Assembly (NCBI GenBank): GCA_963921825.1
Contig: OY997594.1
Location: forward strand, 64,775,675 to 64,839,674
Direction of reading: 5' to 3'
Origin: Erodium maritimum
Taxonomy: Eukaryota; Streptophyta; Magnoliopsida; Geraniales; Geraniaceae
DNA: 64,000 nt
Below, in pieces: positions 11,494-23,423 of the stretch. Each line of letters starts with the position of its first letter. Positions within the stretch are counted from its first letter, which is position 1. The position numbers and the translations under genes were made by a program. The notes beneath the pieces were generated by a model. The model was not told the DNA's origin and searched no databases. It saw only the letters and a list, made by a program, of their open reading frames with translations.

Positions 11494-12082
11494 CAGTATT
11501 AGTCAATTCAAGTTTATTAATTAGTTTTGCATTTTTTTTAATTTATGTATTTTTTTAATTAATTTTTTATTTATTATTTTGTTAATTAAAAATGAATTTA
11601 ACAAATTCAGCAAAAGCATAATTAATTATCCAGTCAGTATTTCAAGAGGAGCATGATCCTCATATATGACCCTCTTGATGTGGAACACTCACAATTTCGG
11701 AGGGGCAGGAGCACAATTCAACCCAATCAGCAGAGGTTCCGCATCTTGCCTCTTGCCTCCCTTGATGTACATGCTCTAAACAGTTTCACAAGGACACATG
11801 AATTCTTGTGTCATGGTACAGGTGCGTGCGTGTCTTCCCATTACAGTGCGTAAAACTTGCGGGCGTGAATCCGATTACAACTACGAGTTTGGATCACAAT
11901 CACCACTACAACTGATAAAAAAATCCCATTACAGCGTGCAAAATTTACTTTGTTGATCAAAAAAATAAATCACCACTACAACTTCCCTTGAGCACTCCAA
12001 ATCTTTGGTCCAAAGACTATTATTCTGAAAATGATGTAGATTCATGGATGTTGAGACCGAGTCATAGAGCCATGAACCTTCC
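11494..12082. other. Intergenic spacer
   Basis: AT-rich. Short repeated phrases such as CCCATTACAG (about 11838 and 11927) and ATCACCACTACAACT (about 11899 and 11969) hint at an old local duplication. No gene seen. Confidence 0.4.
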
Positions 12083-12361
12083 TAAGAGCATACACATCAG
12101 TGGGGGGGATTACGAACCCTGAGGCAGAACCCTCTACTAACTGGGCAGGGTTCGGGCATCTGCCCCCCAAAAAAGAGTGTGCTGTACATCAGAGGGGCAT
12201 GATTTTCAGAAATGCTGACTGTGTAATTAATTAAGCTTTTAACTAAATATGTTAACGTTATTTTTAACTCAACAACTACTAAATAAAATAGAAATAAATT
12301 TCATAAATAGAAATATAAGTTCATAAAAAAAGGTACATATCTTAAAATAATACATAATTAG

Positions 12362-12806
12362 GCATCCCCATTAATGTGGTCGAGTTGTTTCTGAAGTTTT
12401 CGGATTTGATCCATCCATACCTACATCATTTCCAAATGATGCGCCATCTGTTCCGGGGTATAATCCGACGTGTCAGTAGCCTTCATTTCTTTAACTTCCT
12501 GCATATATTTATCAATTTTCTGGTCAATAGCCACGGTAAGCTTCGCCTTCTCACACCTCCCCTGATCCATTTGGACGAGATACGATGCTCTCTCCTCCAT
12601 ACTCTTCCCTTTCCACTTTGGGACTTATTGCCAATTAAGCGTTCTCGTGGAGTCGGCATGCCAATTGGGAACTTGTAACCGCTGGGGACCTTGGACGTCG
12701 GGTTGGGGAACTTGGATCGATTCGCACCTTCTTGATCGGTGTTGTCCTCCTCGTCTGTATTGAAAACTTGGTGTTCCGGCGGCTGAGTGAAATCGTCGTC
12801 AGACAT
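12362..12806 (-). pseudogene. Remnant of PIF/Harbinger accessory ORF (Myb/NAM-associated type)
   Basis: An ATG at 12806 opens MSDDDFTQPPEHQ, followed by an acidic N-terminus. A shift to another frame near 12610 gives a charged, helix-like tail containing KGKSMEER and IDQKIDKYMQEVKEM, then MDQIRKLQKQLDHI before the end. N-terminal acidic leader plus charged coiled tail fits the plant transposon-associated Myb/trihelix-like protein often annotated as NAM-associated or GST-T3-like; the central DNA-binding part is missing. The family assignment is by resemblance and moderately sure. Confidence 0.5.
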
Positions 12807-12904
12807 TATCGATCGGGTTTTGCAAAAAAAATATGAATTTGAGAGAGTGAGGTTTGAGAGAATATGAAGTTTGTTGTGTGGATTTGGTGAAATGGGGTGA
12901 GGGG

Positions 12905-12912
12905 TATTTATA
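12905..12912 (-). promoter_or_regulatory. TATA box of the transposon ORF
   Basis: Reads TATAAATA on the minus strand, about 100 bases upstream of the ATG at 12806. Two other PIF-type remnants in the window (41842-41850 and 61268-61275) have a TATA box at a similar distance from the start. Confidence 0.6.
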
Positions 12913-13233
12913 GTGGGTGGAGAAGTGATTTTTTTTATTTAATTTGTATTTTTTTAAAAGGAAAGAGTCGTTGCCGACCGTTGCTCTCAGCAACAGCCTT
13001 TTTTTCCGGGGTGGGACAGGTGTCGCGCTGCCAGTGGGCAGCAGAGAGGCAGCAAGGCAGCGGGGCTGAATTTGGCCTCGCACCCCTACCACCCGAACCC
13101 TCCCATTCCCTCTTCTCCCCCGCGTCCCACACGCCCCCCTCCCCACACCGGCTGAACTCCGAACCCCGAACCCTTTCTACTGCTGCTCCCGCCCCTGCCT
13201 CGCGCGCACGCCCCCTTAATGTGGATGCTCTAA

Positions 13234-13714
13234 TAATAGTTTTGACCCAACTACTTTACACTATAGTTTAAATTTAAAAATTCATTACTCTTAGTTTTTG
13301 GTTATCCTCACTGATCAAAATGTTCTTAAGCATGTTGTTGAACCATGTGACATTTTAAACTCATTCATGTTCTGTTTGTACCAAAATTACATCGAACACT
13401 AATCTGAACACATAATGATTTGATTCGTTTAATTATTCGTTCAATTTGATTCATCTTAGAATTTGGTTCGATTTTGAATATGGATTCTGGATAATCGAAT
13501 TGATCAAAATATTATTATTAATTTAAATATATGTTATATTATATTTAATCATATTTTATTAAAAATAAAAGTATTTAAAAGAGAGAATTCCCTGACCCTT
13601 AAGGAAGAACATGCACGAAACATAAATGTTCGCTATTCTTTTAGCATTATAACCGTTATAAATGGTATTAGATCGCCACATAGGTATAAAGAAAAGGTGG
13701 GGGTTGGAAAACGA
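13234..13714. other. AT-rich spacer
   Basis: No gene or repeat recognised. Confidence 0.5.
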
Positions 13715-14657
13715 AACTGGAAGTCCTGCTCAAGGTAATGCCTAAGCACTGCATCAACGAGGAGAAGCGACCGATCTTGGATTACATTAGTTGTATGAGG
13801 CATGGCTTCCACCAGGAACCCCTCTCGGAGCTAGTCCTTGAAGCCCGAGGGCCTGACATCCCAGCGAGGCTGCTTACTAGCCCTCGCCTGATCATCTCGG
13901 GGTTCACCGGTCGACCCCCTCTTCACTCCTCCAGAGCACCAGCTCCATTTCTATCTCTGAGTCCAGGCAAAATGAAACATGAAACTTCGGTTTCATTGCT
14001 ACCAGAGACTTGGCCGACCACCAAGTTCTTCCAGCCAGGATCGACCTTCCAAGACTAGATGCTGACTCAAGGATCCTCGAGGCAAGGAGCCTTTAGGTAC
14101 AGTGCTCGGGGATACATGCTCAGACCTTAGTGGTAAGCTCTAAGATCCTTGATTCCCCCCAACGATTGCACATGGCTTGACGCTCCGATCCTACTATAAT
14201 TCAAGCACCGATAAATCGAACTATGGGGTACCCACCAGCTCCCAATCACACTCCTGGACTACATGTCATATCAGCCCATAGTTAAAGCAAGAAGAAAACA
14301 GCTTTGTGTAGGTGAGCAAGACTCAAACCGAGTCTGGAAAGTCCCTGAAATTCAGTAGTAGATGTTGATGCAAGGGACACTCCACGAGGTGCCAAAACCT
14401 GACTTTCACCGCTCCTCCCCAAAAGAGACCTCATTGGTCACACGGGACAGTAACATAGAGCCCGAGAGCTGAGCCAATCGTTTCCCCAATTGTTCGGGTC
14501 CTCACCAATGGAGGGAGGCCATGGGCGTGAACCTATAGTTGTAGTCGATCCAAAGTGGGGGTTCCGTATCCATCGTGTCCAAATCTATGAGTAAGAGCGA
14601 TCGTCCATCGAAGCACTAGGGTGTTAGTCTTAGTTTCCGTAGTTCAATCCTAAATGT

Positions 14658-16030
14658 TCAAATGTATATATCATTGTTAACAATAAAAGTAAAGCGGATT
14701 TATATTACTTATGTGTTGGAGTAATATATCAATGTGTGTTCTAATCTATGCCCACCATGCGAATAGAACCATAGATCGAGATGGATCACACTCGATGGGT
14801 CACTAGTCAACAAAGCTTCACTAGAAGCTACTAGTATGAAAGATGGCTCTTTATGGCTTACGTTCTTTTAGTCATTGGAATGAGATTCCGGAGTCTGATA
14901 ATAGATATCATGTGGGACATGATATTGGACGACCCGACATGAATATGTATCATAGATCAAGTCATGAACATATTCATTGTCGTAGCTTGTCATGTATCCT
15001 TAGACCAATGCGTCTTTGTGATCGCTATGCAGTAAACAATTGAGTTTGACCTGAGCCTAACGTTGTCCGTAACATGGCTTCCATAACAGCCAGAATTGGC
15101 TTGGGGACGGACTGCATGAGTGACACGAAAGACGGCTAAGGGATTTATCCCTCATACTACGGTATGTGAAAGATATCAGTTCTCGACCGCTTGATTGAGA
15201 GTAACTGAAAGAATAGCATGTTCATGCACATGATACTGGGTATCATATATTCAGTCATCTCACATATCAAGGAACAATGATTGAGAACAATAAGGATGAC
15301 AACTCTATGCCTTATCTAGGATCAAGTAAAATGGGATTTTACGTTGATCTATTGACATGCATAAACTTAAGGGTCACACCAGAGGATGAAACTCATTGAC
15401 ACATTTATGGAGAATGGCCAAAAGGGAGTTGTCCCGGGACATGACCAAAACTGGGTTTTGGGTCATGTGCCCATAAGTGAATAGGACATCACGGATCGAG
15501 ACAAGGCTTGGAGTCTTGGGATTGATCACGTCGGATAATGTTGGACATTTCTGGTATGGAAAGCTTGGAGGCTATGAGCGCATCACGGGACCTCGTTGGG
15601 AATGGCCACGGGCCATGTTTCAAGAGGCCCATGAGAGGCCCATGCAACCATGGCCCATAGAACTAATTAATCAAGTCTTGATTAATTAGTACTAAGTAAG
15701 CAAGACAAGGATTAAGGTGTTGGTGATTCACCACCTAACCCCATCTTGTCTAGCCTTATTTAGCACCATACTTGTCCCTTTCTTTTAGTTTGACAAGTTG
15801 ATTGAGTTTGTTATATTTAAGTCATGTTTTTTCAGCATAACAAACACAAGACACAAATGGGAAGCAACATAATTCTCTCCCTCCTCCTACAATTTCGGGT
15901 TTGACCTTTTTTCATCTTGTTGTGTTCTTGAGTCATCTAAAGAAGAACTACGTGGCTTTGATTCAAATTGGATACGTAGGCGTCTTGGAGACTCAAGCCG
16001 ATCATCGTTTCTTTGGTGTTCTTGAACTAA
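14658..16030 (+). mobile_element. LTR-like insertion nested in a LINE
   Basis: About 14658-15740 is repeated in inverted orientation at 19700-20815; the shared end reads CAAATGTA followed by ATATCAT in both. The right part (15740-16030) has an LTR-like TATA/leader organisation (TTATATTTAAG near 15820, then an A-rich leader). No coding domains of a retrotransposon occur in either copy, so these are probably solo LTRs or fragments. The exact right end and target duplication were not resolved. Confidence 0.5.
15662..15690. repeat. 29-bp palindrome with 14-bp perfect arms
   Basis: ACTAATTAATCAAG (15662-15675), one T, then its exact reverse complement (15677-15690). The matching place in the inverted copy (about 19743-19768) keeps only part of the palindrome. 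Confidence 0.9.
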
Positions 16031-16179
16031 TTCGTAAGGAGACATCCATATTGTTTATTCTCTTTTGTATCTAATATTTGGTAGTGTTCTATGGCATGGT
16101 CTCGAGTTATTTTCGCTGCAAGTATGTGTTCATACCATCCATCGAGACCCAACATAAGGCTCATTGGCCTCAACCCATG

Positions 16180-16866
16180 TACGAGCCTCCTCCGACTCGA
16201 AATAGAACCCAAAGACTCCGGGTCTTATGTCCTTGATCACTAAACCCTCTGCGGACCTTCCTCATGCCTTGATGATGATCGGGAGTAGAATCTCCTTCCG
16301 GGGAGGCTTCGAAGTCCATAGTTTTCCCATCATGGAAAACTGTTGGCGTGCAATTATCGACGGGATCATCGGAGAGTATGGTATCTGGACCTCCAACTCC
16401 TCCTCCTATCCAGCGAACAAGAAGAAAATCCTTCTTGGAGACTGGCTAGGTTAGATTCAAGATAGTCCGGTGATACCACTACCCTCAGAACAGAGTCGAC
16501 TTCCCTTGGCTTGGGCACCCGACGACGACGAACCATGCCCGGAGGCGTAGTAAGCAGGGACGGGATCACGGGAATACGCTTTGCATTAGGGATCGAAAGC
16601 CCGGCAATGAGCGCCTCCAATTCCTTTCTACCTACTTCGACCATGAGTGCCTTCCCACAAAGAGGGTACCGATACAGTGGAAGCGATTGGACGTCGCTGA
16701 GAGCAACGGGTGATGGCGGGTTGTTTCTGAGAACAACGGGTGGCGGCAGAATGTTGCTGAGAACCACGACAATTGGGTTGCTTGAGGAGGAAGCAAAAGA
16801 TGGGTTTTTGATTGGGCGGCCTCGTCGTGGCTTTGCTAACGGGGTAGAGAACCCCGGAGAAGACAC
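16180..16866 (-). pseudogene. LINE ORF1 N-terminal and DUF4283-like fragment
   Basis: An open frame from 16866 encodes a proline-rich leader with a basic patch (KPRRGRPIKNP). After a frameshift near 16370 it reads GKLWTSKPPRKEILLPIII and then GLVIKDIRPGVFGFYFESEE, the start of the DUF4283-like domain of plant LINE ORF1. The same phrase in diverged form occurs at 8115-8315 and 28268-28440. Truncated by the nested insertion; not functional. Confidence 0.6.
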
Positions 16867-16950
16867 AACGATAGCCGTGAATGGTGGTGATTGTAGATTG
16901 GTAGACGGTGGGAGATGAGGGAACAGAGAAGCTTTCCGATTACAGTTTGC

Positions 16951-17814
16951 TTCGGTCTCCTTCGACGTCGGGTTTTTAAGGAAGACTCAATCTCCAAGGA
17001 AGGACGAGGGGGTGGAACAAGTGTCTAGAAGTGTATGGTAGCAGGAGGCGATGGGACAGGACCGACATGGCATACAGGCTTGTCGACTACGATGATGGAG
17101 AACTCTATAGATATGTTAGGGCTAGGGTTTCCTCGGGAGACGTCCTCGACAATATTATTTTAAATTAGATTACGTGCGTCATAAATTGCAATTACGTGCG
17201 TCATAAATTGACTTAATTTTATATTATTTTTAATAACTAAATTAGATTTTGTTAATAATTGAGTCAAATTGATTACAATCAACCTTTGGATGTCGTTTGC
17301 ACACTCCGGTCAAGAAAACACTTGAATTACTTTACGAAGTTTGAACACTCAATTGTTATTTTAGGCGGAATTTGTAGTGGTCAACAAGATCGACCCTAAT
17401 GAACTAAACGTTTCATGCAGAAGAAAATAGGAGTATGTATCTACCTATCCTCACCCATATCCGTTTTTCGGATGATTATATTAATGTTTAAGAACATGAT
17501 GTACTCATACCAATTTTTAAGGATAACAAATTTATACTTTTAAAAACCAGAAAACGATATCTTAATTTTCAGTTTTGTTTAAAATAATCAGCGGTATTAA
17601 TTTTTCATTCAAAAAATGTATTAAAAAAAATCTAAAATACCTCTATTTTACAATCTAGTTTTCAAATGTTTTACATTCCACGTAGTTTTAAAATCAAATA
17701 TCATTTTTTTTAATTTAATACTCAATTTTTTTAATTTAAATTTTTTTTCATTATGCCATTTATCCTTAGGAAACATAAAAAAAATATTTTTATATAAATT
17801 TACACAGAACCTGG
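16951..17814. other. AT-rich spacer
   Basis: Includes a doubled ATTACGTGCGTCATAAATTG phrase at 17170-17210 (two copies 23-24 bases apart). Otherwise nothing recognised. Confidence 0.5.
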
Positions 17815-18558
17815 GCTTAGGGCGTGGGCCTACGCTTGGTGACGAGCCGTTTTTACGCGGATGGGGGTGTTGGCCCAGTTGGTTACCCTTGCAGAAATCG
17901 GGACATGGCCGCACCATAGGGGATGGTCGATCTCTGGGAAGGGCGCTGTCGGAGCTGGTTGGAGGCCTAAGGACCGAGGCGGTGACGCTGCTCTGGACGG
18001 GAATCTGAAAGATGGCATGACACCGACTGGACGTTGGGGGGGCGATGGTCTCATCCCACTGGCGTTGGATCTGAGACCTAAGGATGAGTTGTCTAGATGA
18101 CGGGATGCCCGTGTGACGTTGGATCTAGGACCTAACCCGGGCCCCCGTCCTTTACGTTGGGGCAGCACCTGGTTGCCCGAGATAAGCCTCCCTGGGAGGG
18201 TTGCTCCTCTACGGGGAGCCATAACGAGGGCGGGGGAGATGCCCCACCGGGAGGGATGACGCATCGTCGGAGCATTGGGGACTGGCCTTGGGAGGCGTCC
18301 CCAGACGATGCTTTGCCTCCCGCCACCACCATTGCTATTGAGGTCCCTCAGGATATCAGTACCTTATTCTCCCTCTCCGCCTTCTTTCTCTGCCTACGAG
18401 GCGCTACAATACCGTTTGTGATGATTATGATAGTATAAGGTCCAGTGAACCTTTGTTCATTAATGTTGGCCTTCCACTGGTCGGGGAGCATGTTCCCCGA
18501 TGCAGGATTAAGTAATCGTTTTAAAAAGTTATAAAGTTGCACATTTCGTTCAAAAAAA
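17815..18558 (+). mobile_element. 3' part of LINE family B
   Basis: GC-rich 3' segment ending TTTCGTTCAAAAAAA (poly-A 18552-18558). The last ~280 bases match 23062-23366 (plus) and 25819-26130 (minus), with shared phrases such as GGAGCAT-GGGGACT and AGTGAACC-TTGTTC. 5' truncated near 17815; no intact frame and no clear target duplication. Confidence 0.65.
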
Positions 18559-19699
18559 TGAATTCTTTCTTTTTGTTTTTTCTTAATTTCTATTTATTCT
18601 TCTTTTGAAACAGTTAATTCTTGTTTCCAATAAGCTCATTTTCCAATTCACAATCGCAACAAATTGACATATTCTCACTAACATTCAAACTCAAACCCAT
18701 TTTGACAGTACTAATTGACAAATTTATAGAATTTATAAAAAATAAAAAATTGGAAACAAAAACTTACCTAAAGAATTTACAATTCAATCAATATATTCAA
18801 TACCAAATTTTAATTTTCTGAATCTCTAATTTATTAATCCCTCATATAAATCTGTCTCCAACCATTAGGTTGTGTTCGTAGAAATCAGACATAACGAAAT
18901 AAAGGGAGAAAAAAAGGGAGTTATTATAACCAAATCCATATCCCAAACTCACGAGAAACCTGCTACCCTAAAACCATCCATAGCGGGATCGATTAGGAGT
19001 CTATTTAGTGGGTCGAATTGGCCCAAAGAGTCCAAAACCAAAGTTTAAACCGAATTTGTGAGTTGAATCTGCATCTAAGAGGGAGAAGAGACAAATGACC
19101 GTCGCATAATTCGTCGGCATAGATTTAGGTCTAATATTCAGCTCCGCCCTATGAAGAATCGTCATGTGACAGCGAAATCTTGATAAAAGATTACCTATTT
19201 AATGATTCATTAATTAATAAATATAAAATAATTTCCTTAATAATAAAAATTTAATAATTTCGTTAATAAGTTATACTACATCATTAAATGTTTTCATGAT
19301 TTAATATTATCTAATTAAGATTATATTAATTTATGATTCATAATTTAATATTAGCAAATGAATATTTTTGTAATTTTTTAATTATAATTTAATATTTCCT
19401 AATTAATATAAGGTAATTTTATATTTACTAATTCAAAAATAAGATTATTTAATTAATAATATAATAATTTTAGATTTATTAATTTAATATTACAAATTAA
19501 GATCTTAATTTTATATTACCAATTTATGATTATATTAATGGATAGGTCCACCTCAGTACACTAAATTTTTTATATTTTTAGAGTATCCTACTCTTTTGTG
19601 ACCTTAGTACTCTAAATTTTCATTAATTCATTTAGAGTACCCAAAATCTTTTTTGTCCTGCTTAATCCTTGTCTATATATTAGACCCTAAATTTAATAT
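18559..19699. repeat. AT-rich spacer with degenerate TAATTTAATATT repeats
   Basis: From about 19200 to 19545 phrases such as TAATTTAATATTA and AATTAAGATTA recur many times at irregular spacing. No coding potential is seen across the whole interval. Confidence 0.5.
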
Positions 19700-20815
19700 T
19701 AGACCCCAACACCTTAATCTTTGTCTTGCTTACTTAGTACTAACTAATCAAGACTTGATTAACTAGTTCCATGAGCCTATGTCGCATGGGCCTCTCATGG
19801 GCCTCTTAGAACATGTCCCGTGACCATTCCCAACGAGGTCCCGTGACGCGCTCATCGCCTACAAGCCTTCCATACCGAAAATGTCCAACATTATCCGACG
19901 TGATCAATCCAAGACTCCAAGCCTTGTCTCGATCCCTAAAGTCCTATTCACTTACGGCCACATGACCCAAAACCCAGTTTTGGTCATGTCGCGAGACAAC
20001 TCCCTTTTGGCCATTCTCCATAAATGTGTCTATGAGTTTTATCCTCCTGTGTGACCCTTAGGTTTATGCATGTCAATAGATCAACGTCAAATCTCATTTT
20101 ACTTGATCCTATATAAGTGGAAACTAACGAGACTTTAGTATTGTCTGACACCTAATTGAGATAAGGCATAGAGCCGTCATCCTTATTATTCTCAATCATT
20201 GTTCCTTGATATGTGAGATGAGTGAATATATGATATCCAGTACCATGTGCATGGCCATGCTATTCTTTTAGTCACTCTCGATCAAGCGGCCGAGAATTGA
20301 TGTCTTCCTCATACCTCAGTATGAAGGAGAAATCCCTTAGCCGTCTTTCGTGTCACTCATGTAGACCGTCCCCAAGTCAATCTTGGTCGTTATAGAAGCC
20401 CTGTTACGGACAACGTTAGGCTCAGGTCAAACTCAGTTGTTGATTGTATAGCGATCACCAAGACTCATTGGTCTAAGGATACATGACAAGCTATGACACT
20501 AAATATGTTCATGACTCAATCTATGGCACACATTAATGGGGTCGTCCAATATTATGTCATGCATGATATTTATGATTAGACTCTAGAATCTCATTCCAAT
20601 GACTAACGAAACGTAAGCCATGGAGACCCATCTTTCATACTAGTCGCTTCTAATGAAGCTTTGTTGACTAGGGACTCATCGAGTATGATCTTTCTCGATC
20701 TATGGTTATATTCGCATTGTGGGCATAGATCAGAATACACATCGATATATTAGTCCAACACATAAGTAATATAAAACCGCTATAATTTTATTGATAATGA
20801 TGATATTTACATTTG
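19700..20815 (-). mobile_element. Inverted copy of the LTR-like sequence at 14.66-15.74 kb
   Basis: The reverse complement follows 14658-15740 closely: the GGCCCATGAGAGGCCCATG region, the AACGTTAGGCTCAGG-type segment, and the terminal CAAATGTA/ATATCAT are all present. Homology stops at about 19700, so the LTR-like 3' third is missing. No coding domain. Confidence 0.65.
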
Positions 20816-21629
20816 CACGTGTACGACTGGACTATGCGCACCAAAACTAACATCCTACCATCGCCAACGAAGCACCCCACTACCACCCGGTGCTGCTCCC
20901 CATCGCGGCGTATGGTCCACTTGTGGCATCCTAGCATCTGGTCTCACTGCCTGAGTCTTTGTTTTCCTACTCGGCCATTAAGTCCCAACACCTCCCTTGA
21001 AGCGTCGGATCCATCCCCTTAACCTGCTTCATTTTCTCGCTTCGAGGAGGTAAAAATTTTGCATCCTCGTCGCTAGTGGAGAAGCCGGTCATGCCTCCCC
21101 ACTCCTACGTAATGGCCCTCGGGCTTGACGAGGACTAGGTGCTCGGACCAGATTCCGAAAAACAAGTCCTCCCAATTGCCTCGTTGAGCCCCCAAAGCGG
21201 GTCCTTCTTCCTCCCGCCATTGGATTCGTCAGAGAGGTGTTTGTAGGGCCACATGTGCGGAGAAAAAGCCCAACCTCTACTGTTAGTAAGATCCCGAAAG
21301 AACCCACCGTCAAACGAGAGAGAAAGGACTCATCTAACGAGCTTGAAGGCTCGTCCCTATTTGATATAGCTAGGCTACTATCGTCGTTGCCGATTCGCTC
21401 TGATGGTCACTGGTGTCCATGTGTACCAGCTAACTCATAAGGTTCACAACAGAGATCGAGACCACTAGTCGGTCTAAGAAATTTTTATTAGTACCAACTA
21501 CTTAATGTTTGATTAGAAAATTAATTTTACTAGTATTTAAATCATATAAACGTCGACTTGTACATGTTATTTTATTACTACAATTTGCTTACATCTACAC
21601 ATTGGCCAAACAAAGAAACAAACAAAAAT
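20816..21629. other. Unassigned, probably repeat-derived
   Basis: GC-rich from 20840 to 21430, like the LINE bodies elsewhere in the window, but I could not match it to any of them or recognise a protein. 21430-21629 is AT-rich. Confidence 0.35.
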
Positions 21630-23369
21630 CTCTCGACTTGAGAGCCTACCCTAGCCCTATCCTGCTCGCCGCTATGGAGCTCCCGTCTACCACTGTTGTT
21701 GTTGCGCCGCCTGGGCCTGCCGGTATCACCGTCCCCGTGTTCACCTATCCCATCCAGTTGACCTCGCAGACCACACCTAGTGTAGGGTTTAACTATGGGT
21801 GGGAGTGGTTGGCCTTTCTACAGTCCTCGGCGTCTCTTCCCCTCCCCGTCTCTCTTTTGGTTCTAGTGATTCATAATCCGATCGTCATGCCCCCTCGTCC
21901 TCTCCCGCCAGTCTCGCCCGGAATCCCCCTTTGTCTGGCCTGCAATTCCCACAACCACCACCACCCCCTCCTCTCTCCCACAGGTCTCGCCCCGACCTCC
22001 TCTGTCGGTGGGCTCTATGACCTTGGTTCCGGATTCGAGGGGATCGTCGGGGTTCTTTGGTCTGCAAGGATCGCCCTCAATCCCCTAGTGCTACTTTTTG
22101 TCAGCAGCATTGGGAACGTCAGAGTTGGGTGCGGCGAGTCTCGGTGACTTCAGCTCCAAGCTACAGGTCCACTCCATGTGGGCTGAGCCCTACCCCGCCT
22201 CTCAGGGCCCACCAGCACCAAGACCTCGCTCTGGTGCCTAGGGGGCATGCTGCCCGATCTAGGGTTCCTTCTCAGCCGGTGCCGATGCGGCCTCAATCTC
22301 CTCGCCTCCCGGTGGGGACGATTCGGGACGTTACAGAGCTTTCGGCTGTCGTCTCGGTCACGTCGTTAAAGGCTCAAACTTTGGGTTGGACCCGTGATCG
22401 AGTTGGGGTGAGGTGGAGCATGGTGGAGACTTCTTCCCTTTGGGTTTCCCGATGCTGGGTGCGGAGAAGAATGAGGGAATGGTTACCGGAAGCTAATCGG
22501 GGGACCGATGAGCCAATGTCCCGAGGGGTGACTGCTCTGGCTCTTGCTGTGGATAGGGTTCGGCGACCACCGGAGTACCATCAGGGTCTGCTGCGTTATG
22601 CACCGGTGGGAGGACCTCTCCCTCACAAGCATCGTCAGCAACTGGTGGCTATGGATGGAGTATGCACTGACCGCGGCGAAGCTCTGGGGGACGTTAAATT
22701 GCGGCAGTTGACATTGGACCTGCTACATAATCTGGGTCCCCGGATTCCCAAACGGGATACTAGCTTGCCGCCCGCGATAGGCCATCCTGGGTAGTCCCTA
22801 ACCTCCCTCTCGAGCCATTTTGTATAGGGTACGGTCGGGGTTGGGAATGGGTCAGCTCTCTACTGATTCGATTGATACGCTTCGGTCATCCCAGACTGGA
22901 GGGTTTAGAGGTAGAGGACGCGCCCAACCAGAAGCGCGACCTGTTGAAGTTCCGGCGCCCGGGTTTCAAGCGGGTGGGCCTGCTGGAGTTATGAAGGAGG
23001 CTCCGTCTGGCGCGGCGCGGGACGACTTACCACCAGCGGGGAAGAAGCCCCGCAAGGAGGGATGAGGCATCGCTAGAGCATCGGGGACTTGCCTTGGGTG
23101 GGGTCCCAAGGCGATACTTTTCCTCCCACCATCACCGTTACCGTCGAGGTCCCTTAGGATCTCCGGTACCCCGCTCTCTCTCTCCGTCTTCTTTCTTTGC
23201 CCGAGTGGCATCAAAATACCGTTTGTGACGGTTTTGATATTAAAAGGCTTAGTGAACCATTGTTCGTTAATACTGACCTTATGGTGTTCGGGAAGTCTGT
23301 AACTCGCGACACGATAATGTAATCGATTTCAAGTGAAAAACTTACACCTTTCGCTCAAACAAACAAAAG
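21630..23369 (+). mobile_element. LINE family B copy, plus orientation, abutting the second P450
   Basis: The 5' end GAGAGCCTACCCTAGCCC is shared with the minus copy ending at 11493. The 3' end TTACACCTTTCGCTCAAA is shared, inverted, at 25819-25840. The AAACAAACAAAA phrase before the 5' end and after the 3' end could be the target duplication, but it is low-complexity. Open frames (21509-22147, 22057-22794) show no recognisable domain, so it is a non-coding or gutted copy. Its tail stops 54 bases from the P450 stop codon at 23424. Confidence 0.65.
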
Positions 23370-23423
23370 AAAGAAAACATTAATATTAAAAGCATTTAAT
23401 TGGTCTAAAAAACAGACCCTGAG

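Larger units (their letters stand above)
12086..13230 (-). mobile_element. PIF/Harbinger-type DNA transposon derivative (1,145 bp)
   Basis: Terminal inverted repeats: the left end reads GAGCATACACATCAGTGGGG and the reverse complement of the right end reads GAGCATCCACATTAAGGGGG. Both ends are flanked by TAA (12083-12085 and 13231-13233), the three-base target duplication typical of PIF/Harbinger. There is no transposase. It carries a minus-strand gene fragment with its own TATA box, so it looks like an internally deleted element keeping the accessory ORF rather than the DDE ORF. Confidence 0.8.
13715..16950 (-). mobile_element. LINE copy (same family as 7.2-9.05 kb) split by an LTR-like insertion
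   Basis: The 3' part (13715-14640) aligns with 7205-7440 and beyond; the 5'/ORF1 part (16060-16950) aligns with 8100-8800. Between them lies about 1.4 kb of unrelated LTR-like sequence (14658-16030), absent from the copy at 7.2 kb, so it is a later nested insertion. No ORF2 reading is visible. The outer boundaries are approximate. Confidence 0.6.

Noticed and set aside
21509..22794. Long plus frames as genes
   Set aside because: They overlap each other, lie in LINE family B, and contain no recognisable domain.
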